Shown here in pieces: positions 16,018-25,205 of a stretch of DNA of 64,000 bases. The stretch is taken from NCBI RefSeq assembly GCF_900116895.1, contig NZ_FPCF01000006.1, forward strand, positions 95,177 to 159,176, given 5' to 3'. The translations under genes and the position numbers were made by a program. The DNA comes from Pseudidiomarina donghaiensis (GTDB lineage Bacteria; Pseudomonadota; Gammaproteobacteria; Enterobacterales; Alteromonadaceae). How positions within the stretch are numbered: position 1 is the first letter of the stretch; each line of letters begins with the position of its first letter. The notes beneath the pieces are model-generated. The model saw only the letters and a list, made by a program, of their open reading frames with translations, did no database searches and had not been told where the DNA came from.

Positions 16018-17577
16018 ATGCATGATGTGACGTTATTAGAAACCTTAATCGCCGATTTAGTGACCGATTTACCAGCGGTGATTCGCTTAGAAAAAGTGGT
16101 GAAAACCCTGCGCACGCACTTTCATTGCGGTGCTGTGGTTATTCTTAAACATGATCAAGATATGTTGCGCCCTATTGCCAGTGTCGGTCTTGCCCGTGAA
16201 GCTTTAGGCCGACGCTTTTTGGTGTCACAACACCCTCGCTTGGCGTGCATTTTAGGTAGCCGTGAAACGGTGCGCTTTGAACCTGACAGCCCGTTAGCGG
16301 ACCCCTACGATGGGCTGATTGAAGACAGCCCTGACGGCCATCTGGCGGTACACGACTGTATGGGTATCAGCTTGCATATTGAAGGCAAAATTTGGGGCGT
16401 ACTCACGCTTGACGCGCTAACACCAGGCACCTTTGATGAGCAAACCATGCAAGCCTTGCAACGCGCAAGTCTGCTGGTTGAAGCGGCCATTCGTATGGGC
16501 TTGATTGAACAAAACATTCGCGCGCTGCGCAATAACCGCCGCGACGGTGAGTACTCACTGACTAGCAATGGTGCCGATGCACAAGACATCATTGGCCATA
16601 GCGCTGCATTAATGACGGTATTGCAAGAACTTGAGGTGGTTGCCGGCTCAGACTTACCGGTGCTGTTACTCGGCGAAACGGGCGTTGGTAAAGAGTTGTT
16701 CGCGCGCCACTTGCACCGCTTGTCGTCGCGCAATAAGCAGCCTCTGGTTTATGTGAACTGTGCGGCTCTGCCTGAAACTTTGGCCGAGAGCGAGCTGTTT
16801 GGTCACACCCGCGGTGCTTATTCTGGCGCGACCCATGAACGGGCTGGCCGCTTTGATAGCGCCGATGGCGGCACCATTTTCTTGGACGAAGTGGGCGAAT
16901 TGCCGTTATCTATTCAGGCCAAACTCCTACGAGTGCTGCAGAATGGTGAAATTCAACGCTTAGGTAGCGATAAGTCGCATCAAGTGAACGTGCGCATAGT
17001 TGCCGCCACCAACCGCGACTTGAAACAACAAATTAAAAACGGGGATTTTCGTGCAGATTTGTATCATCGATTATCGGTGTACCCATTGCCGATACCGCCT
17101 CTTCGCGACCGTGACGTCGATATTGCAGTACTAGCCGGACACTTTCTTGAGCTGAACCGAGCTAGGCTTGGGGTACGGGCGTTACGGCTTTCACCAGCGG
17201 CTGAACAAGCACTACGCAGTTATGACTGGCCGGGCAACGTGCGCGAATTAGAGCACACCATTAGTCGCGCAGCCATTAAAGCACTAAGCTTAGGCGCGCG
17301 CCGCGATGATATTGTTAGCATTGACGCAAACTTACTTGATTTACCGGGTGTCGCGGCCGACGCGCAAGCCATGCAGCAAGTGGCGGGTAGCGTGGTCAAT
17401 TCTAGCCTTAACGACAGCGGCTCATTGAACCTAAAACATGCGGTGCAAACCGTGCAGCGCGAACTCATTCAAAAAGCGCTTGAACAGTCAGACTATAAAT
17501 GGACACAAGCAGCCCGTATACTTGACCTTGATCCAAGCAATTTACACAAATTAGCTAGCCGACTTGGCTTAAAATAG
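16018..17577 (+). CDS. norR: NorR, NO-responsive sigma-54 activator
   Basis: A 519-residue enhancer-binding protein with three domains: an N-terminal GAF domain, a AAA+ domain (Walker A GETGVGKE near 220, DEVGELPL Walker B) and a C-terminal Fis-type HTH (WTQAARILDLDPSNLHKLASRLGL). In NorR the GAF domain holds a non-heme iron that senses NO; the conserved DSPLADPYDGL, HDCMGISL and TLDAL segments are present. The loop that contacts sigma-54, usually GAFTGA, reads GAYSGA here. It is divergent from the hemerythrin gene and its probable targets include that gene and norB at 26072, both with matching boxes. Confidence 0.95.
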   Translation: MHDVTLLETLIADLVTDLPAVIRLEKVVKTLRTHFHCGAVVILKHDQDMLRPIASVGLAREALGRRFLVSQHPRLACILGSRETVRFEPDSPLADPYDGLIEDSPDGHLAVHDCMGISLHIEGKIWGVLTLDALTPGTFDEQTMQALQRASLLVEAAIRMGLIEQNIRALRNNRRDGEYSLTSNGADAQDIIGHSAALMTVLQELEVVAGSDLPVLLLGETGVGKELFARHLHRLSSRNKQPLVYVNCAALPETLAESELFGHTRGAYSGATHERAGRFDSADGGTIFLDEVGELPLSIQAKLLRVLQNGEIQRLGSDKSHQVNVRIVAATNRDLKQQIKNGDFRADLYHRLSVYPLPIPPLRDRDVDIAVLAGHFLELNRARLGVRALRLSPAAEQALRSYDWPGNVRELEHTISRAAIKALSLGARRDDIVSIDANLLDLPGVAADAQAMQQVAGSVVNSSLNDSGSLNLKHAVQTVQRELIQKALEQSDYKWTQAARILDLDPSNLHKLASRLGLK

Positions 17578-17598
17578 GCACAGGGTTTTCAGTTACGT

Positions 17599-18018
17599 AT
17601 GACCGTGATTTTGCGCATTGTGGTGTGGCGAACTATTGCCATTTTGGCGCTCGTGTTGGGTGTTATTGGCCTAATGCTACCCATTATGCCAACGGTTCCG
17701 TTTTTATTGGTTGCAGCTTGGGCTGGCGGTAAAGGCTGGCCGGCACTGGAAGCGAAACTACTCTCACACCCCAAATATGGCCCGCAAATTATTGCCTGGC
17801 GCAAATACGGCGTGGTGAAACGTCAGCCCAAAGTCATTGCCAGCGTGATGATGGGTGGCAGCTCAATTATGTTAGCGTTTAGCCCCGTGCATTTGGCGCT
17901 AAAACTCAGCGTTATCGGCATTATGGCCACCGTGGCCGTTTGGCTTTGGTTGCGCCCCGAGCAAGCTCCTAAGCAAACCAATGAGGCGGCAACCGAGCCA
18001 ACCGACTCGCCCAATTAG
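17599..18018 (+). CDS. DUF454 (YbaN-type) inner-membrane protein
   Basis: A 139-residue protein of the DUF454 family: RTIAILALVLGVIGLMLPIMPTVPFLL at the N terminus, the HPKYGPQI.WRKYGVVKRQPK motif typical of YbaN, and two further hydrophobic helices. Function is unknown. It lies 22 nt after norR on the same strand, so it may be read through from norR, and its end overlaps nnrS by 4 nt on the opposite strand. Confidence 0.85.
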   Translation: MTVILRIVVWRTIAILALVLGVIGLMLPIMPTVPFLLVAAWAGGKGWPALEAKLLSHPKYGPQIIAWRKYGVVKRQPKVIASVMMGGSSIMLAFSPVHLALKLSVIGIMATVAVWLWLRPEQAPKQTNEAATEPTDSPN

Positions 18019-19220
18019 CCTGGGCGGCCGTCTGGGCGAGGGGTGGTTAAGATAGGTAGGTAAATCACCACGTATATGGCGTAAGCTAAAATCCATGCTG
18101 CGGCACCTATGGCATACCATGGCAAGCTGAATTCAGGCAGTAACCAAACAAATACCACACGTGTTAGCGCCGCAGTAAACACCAACAAAAATGCCACGGA
18201 CATAATCGCTTTTGGTTGCAGAGGTCGGCCACTATGGCCTAACGATACCCGCGCAATCATGGCTAAAATCATATTACCCATAGCGCCAGCAGTTAGTGCA
18301 TGAATGGCCACCGAGTTGCTCACATCAAAACCTAACTCGCGCAATGCAAATAACGCCAAGCCAACGGGAATAAACAAATAAGCAATGTGCAGCGACCACA
18401 ACAATGGCACGCTTAAGGTAATCCAGATACGCCAGCGTAAGCAGCGAATTGCCAATGACACGGCACAAATGCCATAAACGGCCGCCATCACTTCGTTCGG
18501 CAGCTGGGCACTAAATAAGGTAATATTCAGTACAAAAATCAACCACAAGCTACCTAGTGCAATGCGATCTAGCCACTCAATGGGCTCAGCCTTCTTGGTC
18601 ATGGTGCCGTTGGCGGTAAACATGGGTAGCACGCGGCCACCAACAATGGCCATGAGTAAGGTAACTAGCCAAACTGCATTTTGACTACCTAGTTGCTGCA
18701 AGTCGAAACGGTTTTCTATTAAACCGTAGTGCATCAGCGCGTTACAGAACGTGAGCAAAAATAATACCGGCACAAAGAACAAGTTACGCTGTTGCTTCAC
18801 TTTAATGAGCGGCACAGCTAATAAGATTGCAGCGAGTGGTAAAAACAATAAGTCCACAGCGGCAACTAACCAAACCGGTAAGTGCGCACCAAACAAAAAT
18901 GCTAAGCGACCCAAAATCCACACCGTGGTTAAAATACCTAAAGCGCGGCCATGGGTCGCTCTTAGGCCGGTCCAGTTTTGCACGGCGGTCAGCAAAAAGC
19001 CCACCACAATAGCGGCCACAAAACCAAAAATCATTTCATGGCTGTGCCACACCAACACGTTGCCATACACGGGTAAAGTAATGGTACCGGCAAGCGCTAG
19101 AATCCATAACAACATAGCTAGTGCGCTAAAGCTTGCACCCAGCAAAAACATAGGGCGAAACGCTTGGCGTAACAACGGCCACATTTTTTGTTCTACTTGT
19201 AAGTCAGTAATTTGTAGCAT
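18015..19220 (-). CDS. nnrS: NnrS family heme/copper membrane protein
   Basis: A 401-residue protein with about twelve transmembrane helices. NnrS signatures include the N-terminal RQAFRPMFLLGASFSALA, VLVWHSHEMIFGFVAA with conserved His, NWTGLRATHGRALG and HALTAGAMGNMILAMIARVSLGH. NnrS binds heme and copper and protects cells from nitric oxide (relieving NO-derived iron-nitrosyl stress in Vibrio). It follows ubiV by 27 nt on the same strand, so it is probably the third gene of a ubiU-ubiV-nnrS transcript, an uncommon linkage of quinone synthesis with NO protection. Confidence 0.93.
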   Translation of the reverse strand: MLQITDLQVEQKMWPLLRQAFRPMFLLGASFSALAMLLWILALAGTITLPVYGNVLVWHSHEMIFGFVAAIVVGFLLTAVQNWTGLRATHGRALGILTTVWILGRLAFLFGAHLPVWLVAAVDLLFLPLAAILLAVPLIKVKQQRNLFFVPVLFLLTFCNALMHYGLIENRFDLQQLGSQNAVWLVTLLMAIVGGRVLPMFTANGTMTKKAEPIEWLDRIALGSLWLIFVLNITLFSAQLPNEVMAAVYGICAVSLAIRCLRWRIWITLSVPLLWSLHIAYLFIPVGLALFALRELGFDVSNSVAIHALTAGAMGNMILAMIARVSLGHSGRPLQPKAIMSVAFLLVFTAALTRVVFVWLLPEFSLPWYAIGAAAWILAYAIYVVIYLPILTTPRPDGRPG

Positions 19221-19247
19221 GGGTATTCCTCTTTTGTTTTCGCGCCT

Positions 19248-20126
19248 TTAGTCGAGTTGCTGCACCAGGCCCGCGAGGGCTAGCCAATAACCATTGCTGT
19301 CATTTTTGGCAAGCTGCTGCGGGTGATCACCCTGGCTGTTAGCACGAAACTTTTCTAACCAGTCAAAGGTTCCAGTTAACTGTGGGCTTAAGCGTACCAC
19401 ATCGACCAAGCCTTGCATGTTAGGTAGTTGATTGACCAAGTTATAACGGGTGCCAGATTGAGTTTGAATACCATTGAGCACAAACACTTGGGTGCCGTCT
19501 TGGCTGGTTACTTCGCGCCCCTCGGGGTACTTAATGCAACAAAGTTCGCATTGATCTTTGGCGCGGTTTTCTGAGCGCGCGGTAAAGCATCGCCCTGACC
19601 ACGCTAGCGGCATATGGCCTAACGCAAATACTTCAACTTCAAAACAATCGCGTACGTCTTTCACCATGGGCTGAGCCAATAGTTTGGCTAACCATTCACG
19701 AGAAAGCTCTACCGGCATAACCCAGCGGCTCATGCCCATACTCATTAATTTGCGCAACGTGTGTTGGTTGTAGCAATTAATGGCCGCACCTGCGACAAAA
19801 GGCACCTGATGCTCCTGCAAATAAGGAATTGCGCCAACGTCGTTTGCCTCGACAATAAAATCGCCGTTGTCACAGTATTTGCGCAGCTCGCGTAGCTCTG
19901 AAGGCGCCTCGAGTAAGGTCATGGTCGACAAACATACCTGTTTGCCGGCTTCCCGTAACATGTGGGCAATACGCATGTAGTCATCAAATTTCAGCTCGCG
20001 CCGCTTACTACAAACGGTTTCACCCAAATAAACGATATCCACAGATGAGTCTGCAGCCTGTTGATAAAAGTTTTCGACCACTTGCTTCGGCCAAAAATAC
20101 TGAATGGCTCCAAGAGAAAATTTCAT
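19248..20126 (-). CDS. ubiV: UbiV, O2-independent ubiquinone hydroxylation protein
   Basis: A 292-residue U32-family protein that acts with UbiU in anaerobic ring hydroxylation of ubiquinone precursors. The four Cys that hold its [4Fe-4S] cluster are visible: one in GETVCSKRRE and three in GRCFTARSENRAKDQCELCC. The start is set at the ATG giving MKFSLGAIQYFW, with GGGAAC just upstream; an in-frame TTG four codons earlier is unlikely. It lies 12 nt after ubiU. Confidence 0.94.
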   Translation of the reverse strand: MKFSLGAIQYFWPKQVVENFYQQAADSSVDIVYLGETVCSKRRELKFDDYMRIAHMLREAGKQVCLSTMTLLEAPSELRELRKYCDNGDFIVEANDVGAIPYLQEHQVPFVAGAAINCYNQHTLRKLMSMGMSRWVMPVELSREWLAKLLAQPMVKDVRDCFEVEVFALGHMPLAWSGRCFTARSENRAKDQCELCCIKYPEGREVTSQDGTQVFVLNGIQTQSGTRYNLVNQLPNMQGLVDVVRLSPQLTGTFDWLEKFRANSQGDHPQQLAKNDSNGYWLALAGLVQQLD

Positions 20127-20138
20127 ATCAGTTCCCAA

Positions 20139-21134
20139 TTATTTCCATTTCCGATGGTAGGCACCTAGCGTGGTTTGGCTGCCCTCAGATAAGCCAGCCA
20201 GCACATGGTCCCATTGCTGCTGTACTTCAAAGTTGTCCGGCTTGCTCATCACCGAATCAATGGCCTGGCGCCAAACCTGCGTAATTTGCGCCACATAAGC
20301 TGGGCTACGTTGCCGACCTTCAATTTTGAGCGACGCAATGCCCTCTTTATAAAGCTCGGGCAGCAAGCTTAAAGTGTTTAAGCTGGTCGGCTCTTCGAGC
20401 GCGTGGTAGGTGTCTTCACCAACCGTAAAGCGCCCCTTGCATAAGGTTGGGTAGCCGGCGGTTTCATGCGGTGCAAAGCGGTCTATCAATATGTTGTTCA
20501 AGCGCGACTCGAGGGTGCCGTCATCGGCTTCGTCCCAGCGCACAAACTTGGCCGGCGAGCATGCACCTGCGGTGTTCGGTGACTCGCCTGTCATGTATGA
20601 ACTTAAGTAGCAGCGCCCCTCGGCCATAATGCACAAGCTACCGAAAGCAAATACTTCAAGATCCATATCGGTGGTGCGCGCAATTGAGCGTACTTGGTTC
20701 ATAGACAGCACGCGCGGCAACACCACGCGCTTGACGCCAAACTGCTTATAAAACTCAATGGCAGCGGCGTTGGTTGCTGAGGCTTGTACCGATAAATGTA
20801 CTTCCACTTTCGGATAGCGCTCAGCCGCGTAGGCCAGTACCGCCATGTCTGCCAAAATAAGCACATCGGCACCAGCTTTCACGGCCATATCAACCGCGCG
20901 GCGCCAATGTTCAAACGTATCGGCATGGGCAAAGGTATTAATTGCCACGTGCAATTTCTTACCGTGGTGGTGCACATAGCGCGCAGCCTCGGTTAAACCG
21001 GCTTGATCTAAATTTAGGCCAGCAAAGTGACGCGCATTGGTTTCATCTTTCAATCCGACATAAACGGCATCGGCACCATGTTCAATGGCGGCTTTGAGGG
21101 CGGGCATACTGCCTGCTGGGCACAGAAGTTCCAT
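20139..21134 (-). CDS. ubiU: UbiU, O2-independent ubiquinone hydroxylation protein
   Basis: A 331-residue U32 peptidase-family protein starting MELLCPAGSMPALKAAI. Cluster-ligand Cys occur in GSLCIMAEGRCYLSSYMTG, AGACSPAKF and YPTLCKGRF, matching UbiU. UbiU and UbiV form a [4Fe-4S] heterodimer that hydroxylates ubiquinone intermediates without O2, using prephenate-derived chemistry. The gene is divergent from ubiT, and together the three form the full anaerobic ubiquinone set, consistent with anaerobic respiration with ubiquinone as electron carrier. Confidence 0.94.
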   Translation of the reverse strand: MELLCPAGSMPALKAAIEHGADAVYVGLKDETNARHFAGLNLDQAGLTEAARYVHHHGKKLHVAINTFAHADTFEHWRRAVDMAVKAGADVLILADMAVLAYAAERYPKVEVHLSVQASATNAAAIEFYKQFGVKRVVLPRVLSMNQVRSIARTTDMDLEVFAFGSLCIMAEGRCYLSSYMTGESPNTAGACSPAKFVRWDEADDGTLESRLNNILIDRFAPHETAGYPTLCKGRFTVGEDTYHALEEPTSLNTLSLLPELYKEGIASLKIEGRQRSPAYVAQITQVWRQAIDSVMSKPDNFEVQQQWDHVLAGLSEGSQTTLGAYHRKWK

Positions 21135-21221
21135 AATTATTGATCCCGTCGATAAACATGCATTCGTAATGAGTATTATAATCTTCTGAGAATTTTACGG
21201 GACATTAATGGACGGCAACTT

Positions 21222-21719
21222 ATGGTTATCCCCAAAGTGGTAGACAACTGGTCACGGGTTATTAGCGGCCTTGGCGTTATGGCGCGAGTAACACCAAAAC
21301 CCATTTTAGAACAATTACTTACCCTGTCTTTGAATCAGCTTTTGCAGGCCGAAATTAAGCAGCAGCGCTTTGCTTTTTTGCCAAAACAATGGGTTCGTAT
21401 TGAGGTGCCCGACCTAGCCTTTCATTTTTCGGTAACCCTCACTGAACAAGGGCGTTTACGGGCTTCGTTAGCACCACAACCCGCCGCAGTAACCATGCGT
21501 GGTAACAGTGCATCGTTACTGCTAATGATTAGTGGCAAGGTAGACCCAGACACCTTGTTTTTCCGGCGTAAGCTGATGATCAAAGGCGATACAGAGCTGG
21601 GCTTAGAGGTCAAAAATTTGCTCGACACCATTGAGCTTGAGGGGCGTTTACCCAAGTCATTATTTCGCTTTACCCAAGCCACTGCCGACGCCATTGTTGC
21701 AAGGCCTGAACTGCGGTAA
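21222..21719 (+). CDS. ubiT: UbiT, SCP2-domain ubiquinone biosynthesis accessory factor
   Basis: A 165-residue SCP2 sterol-carrier-like protein (LNQLLQAEIKQQRFAFLP, then VTMRGNSASLLLMISGKVDPDTLFFRRKL and KGDTELGLEVKNLLDTIE). UbiT is the anaerobic counterpart of UbiJ and presents lipid intermediates to the Ubi enzymes. It is divergent from ubiUV across 87 nt and lies upstream of hemN. The start lacks a strong ribosome site, so a slightly different start is possible. Confidence 0.9.
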   Translation: MVIPKVVDNWSRVISGLGVMARVTPKPILEQLLTLSLNQLLQAEIKQQRFAFLPKQWVRIEVPDLAFHFSVTLTEQGRLRASLAPQPAAVTMRGNSASLLLMISGKVDPDTLFFRRKLMIKGDTELGLEVKNLLDTIELEGRLPKSLFRFTQATADAIVARPELR

Positions 21720-21767
21720 TGGCTACATAAACACGTACCTAAAAGTCGTGCCAAAAACGCATGGTTA

Positions 21768-21840
21768 TACCCCTTCAGATGTATCAATTTTCTGATCTGC
21801 ATCATATAAACTGCACTCAGAAATTCACAGGTAAGGGGTA
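21768..21840 (+). promoter_or_regulatory. hemN control region: FNR-like box flanked by NarL-type heptamers
   Basis: A TACCCCT heptamer lies at 21768-21774, an FNR-like core TGAT-CTGC-ATCA at 21793-21804 (outer bases C and T deviate from consensus) and AGGGGTA at 21834-21840. The FNR-like box is centred 62 nt before the hemN ATG, and a start near 21840 would give the typical -41.5 activator position. The -10 hexamer is not clear. Confidence 0.6.
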
Positions 21841-21860
21841 CACCCCCACGAGGTACGACA

Positions 21861-23240
21861 ATGACTAGCAGCGCAAATCAAATTGTTTGGAGCCAAGAGC
21901 TCATCGACAAGTACAATATTAACGGGCCGCGTTATACGTCGTACCCAACCGCCTTGGCGTTGCACAATAAGTTTCCGCTAAGCACCATGGAGCAAACCCT
22001 AGCCAGCGCACCAGATGAACTCAGCCTGTACATTCACTTACCGTTTTGTATCAAGCTTTGTTATTACTGTGGTTGTAACAAGGTCATTACGCGCCACCAA
22101 CACAAAGCCGATATTTACTTAGATTACTTAGCCAAAGAAATGGCAATGTACAAAGCTCTGCTGGGCAAGCGCAAGTTTGAGTCCGTGCACATGGGCGGTG
22201 GTACGCCGACGTTTTTAAGCGAGACCCAATTGTCGCGCCTCATGGACTTGTTGCACGAACATTTTGAATTCACGAACGATGCCGAATGGTCAATTGAAAT
22301 TGACCCACGCAGCTGCAGTGATGACAAGCTGCGCCACTTACGCAAGCTTGGTTTTGATCGTGTCAGTTATGGCGTACAAGATTTTGACACCAAGGTGCAA
22401 ATTGCCATTAATCGCGTACAAGACACCGACATGATCAAGCACCAAATTGCGTTAAGCAAAGAGCTCGGTTTTCGCTCAATCAACCTCGATCTTATTTACG
22501 GATTGCCGTATCAGCGGCCTGAAACCTTTGCGGCGTCAATTGACCAAGTGATTGAGCTAAACCCCGACCGTGTGTCACTGTTTAGCTATGCGCACTTGCC
22601 GTCACGCTTTGCGGGCCAGCGTAAAATTGACGAATCAAGCTTGCCAACAGCGCCAATTAAACTGGAGTTATTGCAGCTAGGTATTACTAAATTTACGGCC
22701 GCTGGCTATCAATTTATTGGCATGGATCACTTCGCCAAAACGGACGACACCTTGGCGCAAGCACAGCAGCGTGGCGAGCTGCAACGCAATTTCCAAGGCT
22801 ATACCACCTCGGGCCAAGACGCCTTGCTCGGTATTGGTGCGTCATCTATTAGCCAAATAGACGGTGTGCTTTGGCAGAACGTGAAAGAATTACCTTCGTA
22901 TTACAAAGCCATTGATAGCGGCACCTTGCCGATTGTGAAGGGTTTTGAATTAAACGGCGACGACAAATTACGTGCGGCCCTAATTTCGCAAGTGATCTGT
23001 CACTTTGACCTAGATATTCAGGCCTTTGCAAACGACTGGAACATGGAAGACTTCTGGACATACTTTGCCGATGCCAAGCGTAAACTGGCGCCATTTGTTG
23101 AAGATGGCTTGGTAGAGCTTGATGACAACAGCTTAAAAGTGACCACCTTGGGCCGTTTGTGGGTGCGCAGTATTTGTGCCTGCTTTGATGCCTACTTAGA
23201 TGACGCAGCAACAGCGCCGCGCTACTCCAAAGTGGTGTAA
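21861..23240 (+). CDS. hemN: Oxygen-independent coproporphyrinogen III oxidase
   Basis: A 459-residue radical-SAM enzyme that decarboxylates coproporphyrinogen III to protoporphyrinogen IX without O2. It contains INGPRYTSYPTA near residue 18, the cluster motif CIKLCYYCGC (C-x3-C-x2-C plus the extra Cys of HemN), VHMGGGTPTFLS, and the GYTTSGQDALLGIGASSIS segment. Length matches E. coli HemN (457). The promoter region carries an FNR-like box and heptamers, as expected for an anaerobic heme gene. Confidence 0.97.
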   Translation: MTSSANQIVWSQELIDKYNINGPRYTSYPTALALHNKFPLSTMEQTLASAPDELSLYIHLPFCIKLCYYCGCNKVITRHQHKADIYLDYLAKEMAMYKALLGKRKFESVHMGGGTPTFLSETQLSRLMDLLHEHFEFTNDAEWSIEIDPRSCSDDKLRHLRKLGFDRVSYGVQDFDTKVQIAINRVQDTDMIKHQIALSKELGFRSINLDLIYGLPYQRPETFAASIDQVIELNPDRVSLFSYAHLPSRFAGQRKIDESSLPTAPIKLELLQLGITKFTAAGYQFIGMDHFAKTDDTLAQAQQRGELQRNFQGYTTSGQDALLGIGASSISQIDGVLWQNVKELPSYYKAIDSGTLPIVKGFELNGDDKLRAALISQVICHFDLDIQAFANDWNMEDFWTYFADAKRKLAPFVEDGLVELDDNSLKVTTLGRLWVRSICACFDAYLDDAATAPRYSKVV

Positions 23241-23273
23241 CGCAACGCTTATTTTCGCTGACAAACTCTGCTG

Positions 23274-23296
23274 AAGCAGGCCTTACTTGCCTGCTT
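23274..23296. terminator. Hairpin between converging hemN and nrdD
   Basis: AAGCAGGC and GCCTGCTT form an 8-bp stem with a 7-nt loop, followed by a direct repeat of GCCTGCTTTAGCT. The T tract is short, so this is a weak or bidirectional terminator candidate. Confidence 0.4.
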
Positions 23297-23308
23297 TAGC
23301 TGCCTGCT

Positions 23309-25144
23309 TTAGCTGGCCTGTTTCAGTGCGTTGGCTTGGGCGCGAGCACCGGCAATACTGGTGTCTTGCTGTTTACGGTGATAATGGCGAGCTTGGTGTT
23401 CTTTGCGACGCCCTTGGCTAAACGAGCTCACCCGCTTTAAGTAACCAATCACACGCGTGCCATAGTCCACATCCGCTGAACCACACGATGAACACTCGCA
23501 CAGCGTACGCTTGTCGATATGCTCGCAGTCGTTACAGATGGTAATTTTCACATTGATGCAGAAGTAGTTACAGCCGGTCGTGGCAGCAATGTTGAGCATG
23601 GATAAATAGCCGTCTTCGGTGAGTTTCTCATCAAGGTTCAAATGCAACGCCGAGCCGCCATCTAAAAATTCAATCAACTCGTTGCCGTGCATCACGAATT
23701 TATCGAGCGAGTTGGTGTTTTCGTCTTCAACCACATAAAAATACGAGTTGTAGCAGTCACGTGGAACAAAGTAGCCGTCTTCGCGGTCCCACTTGGCGTT
23801 TTTAACTCCTAAGTTTTCAGCTGGCACAAACTCAGTATTAAACATGTAGCCGTATTCTTGTTTGGCCCGTTTGTTTGCGTCATAAATCACTTTCAAATGG
23901 CGCTGTACAAATTCAATGTAATCGCGATTGTTGCTTGCTGTTAGCCCTTGTGACTCAGCGGCTTCTACCATGCCGTTAATGCCGATGGTTAAAAACTGCT
24001 TGTCGAGCGAAATAAAACCAGCGTCGTACACCGTGAGCAATCCCGCTTCTTTGTATTCTTCCATAATGCGGCGGTAAGCCACCTGGTACTTATGAATTTT
24101 CTCAATTTCGGCGTTCAAGTCGCGGCCGTCTTGCACCAAACGGTTCATATTAATGGTGATGACGTTAATAGAGCCGGTTGCCACGCCGCCCGCGCCCAGC
24201 GTATACGAGAAGGTGTTGTCGGCAATTTCACTGCGTAAACGGCAGCATGATGCTAACGAGTCAGCATTTGGCGACAGATAAACAAAGAACGAGTTGCCGT
24301 CCGCTAATTCATGGGCAATATGGCGTGCAAACTCTTGGTCTTTGCACTGGCCGTTGTCGGTTAACATCGCCACGGTGACTACCGGGAAAGTTAAGATAGT
24401 TTTCTTGCGCTCTTCGTTAAACCAGTGCAAGAAGAAGTCTTGTAATTTGCTAACCGAGTCCCAGCTGCTTTTTGAAAAGTCTGGGAACACAAAGTCGCCA
24501 AACATGCTGTCAAAATAATGCTGGTCATACACCGAGATATTCCAGAATACACTCTGGTAGCCACGTGCTGCAGCAGGTTGGTTTAATGCATACACCACAT
24601 GTTGCAAATGGTTTTCAATTTCGTGGCGATGGGTTTCTAGGTAGTTGTCACCATAATCGCGACGCGCAAAATGGTCGAAGTACGCCAAAAACTCCACCGT
24701 CGCTACTGCGCCAGCGAACTGCGAGCTAACCGCAAAAACAAAGTTCACAAAGGTACCGCAGAAACTTTCAAGGTGCTTCGGCGCTTTTGACTCGCCACCA
24801 AGTTTGGTTAAACCGTCACGCAAAAACGGATACATGGTTACCGACACGCAGTAAGGCTTTAAGCTGGTTTCGTCATGCACATAAATTTCATGATCTTCAA
24901 TTTGGCGAATATACTCTTGGCCTAAGTCGGCACCAAACAACTCACTAATTTTGGTACTAACCTGCTTGCGGTTTATCTGCACAAAAAAGTCTTTCATGAG
25001 TTCTGCTTCAAGTGTCGCAATATTCTTCTGCGTCACATTGGCATTAGCATCCATTTTCGAACCATCGGCCGCGTTTTGGGCCGAAACATACTGGTTAATG
25101 AATTCCATTTTCGCGTTAACTTGATCTGGGTGTAAGCGCAACAT
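23309..25144 (-). CDS. nrdD: Anaerobic (class III) ribonucleoside-triphosphate reductase
   Basis: A 611-residue glycyl-radical enzyme that reduces NTPs to dNTPs without O2. It has the NrdD core (EIYVHDETSLKPYCVSVTMY, LASCCRLRSEI with active-site Cys, GAGGVATGSINVITINMNR), a C-terminal Zn site built from CNDC and CSSC, and the glycyl-radical motif RVIGYL about 44 residues from the end. The N-terminal ATP-cone of the E. coli enzyme (712 residues) is absent, as the core begins almost at residue 1. This gene is 61 nt after nrdG, the reverse of the E. coli order. Confidence 0.94.
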   Translation of the reverse strand: MLRLHPDQVNAKMEFINQYVSAQNAADGSKMDANANVTQKNIATLEAELMKDFFVQINRKQVSTKISELFGADLGQEYIRQIEDHEIYVHDETSLKPYCVSVTMYPFLRDGLTKLGGESKAPKHLESFCGTFVNFVFAVSSQFAGAVATVEFLAYFDHFARRDYGDNYLETHRHEIENHLQHVVYALNQPAAARGYQSVFWNISVYDQHYFDSMFGDFVFPDFSKSSWDSVSKLQDFFLHWFNEERKKTILTFPVVTVAMLTDNGQCKDQEFARHIAHELADGNSFFVYLSPNADSLASCCRLRSEIADNTFSYTLGAGGVATGSINVITINMNRLVQDGRDLNAEIEKIHKYQVAYRRIMEEYKEAGLLTVYDAGFISLDKQFLTIGINGMVEAAESQGLTASNNRDYIEFVQRHLKVIYDANKRAKQEYGYMFNTEFVPAENLGVKNAKWDREDGYFVPRDCYNSYFYVVEDENTNSLDKFVMHGNELIEFLDGGSALHLNLDEKLTEDGYLSMLNIAATTGCNYFCINVKITICNDCEHIDKRTLCECSSCGSADVDYGTRVIGYLKRVSSFSQGRRKEHQARHYHRKQQDTSIAGARAQANALKQAS

Positions 25145-25205
25145 AAGTGTTCTCCTTGATTATTATTTATGGTTCCGGTTTCGCGCACGGCGTTAGTTTC
25201 TTGCA

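Noticed and set aside
21135..21221. FNR site between ubiU and ubiT
   Set aside because: Only one TTGAT half site at 21140-21144; the other half does not fit with 4-nt spacing.
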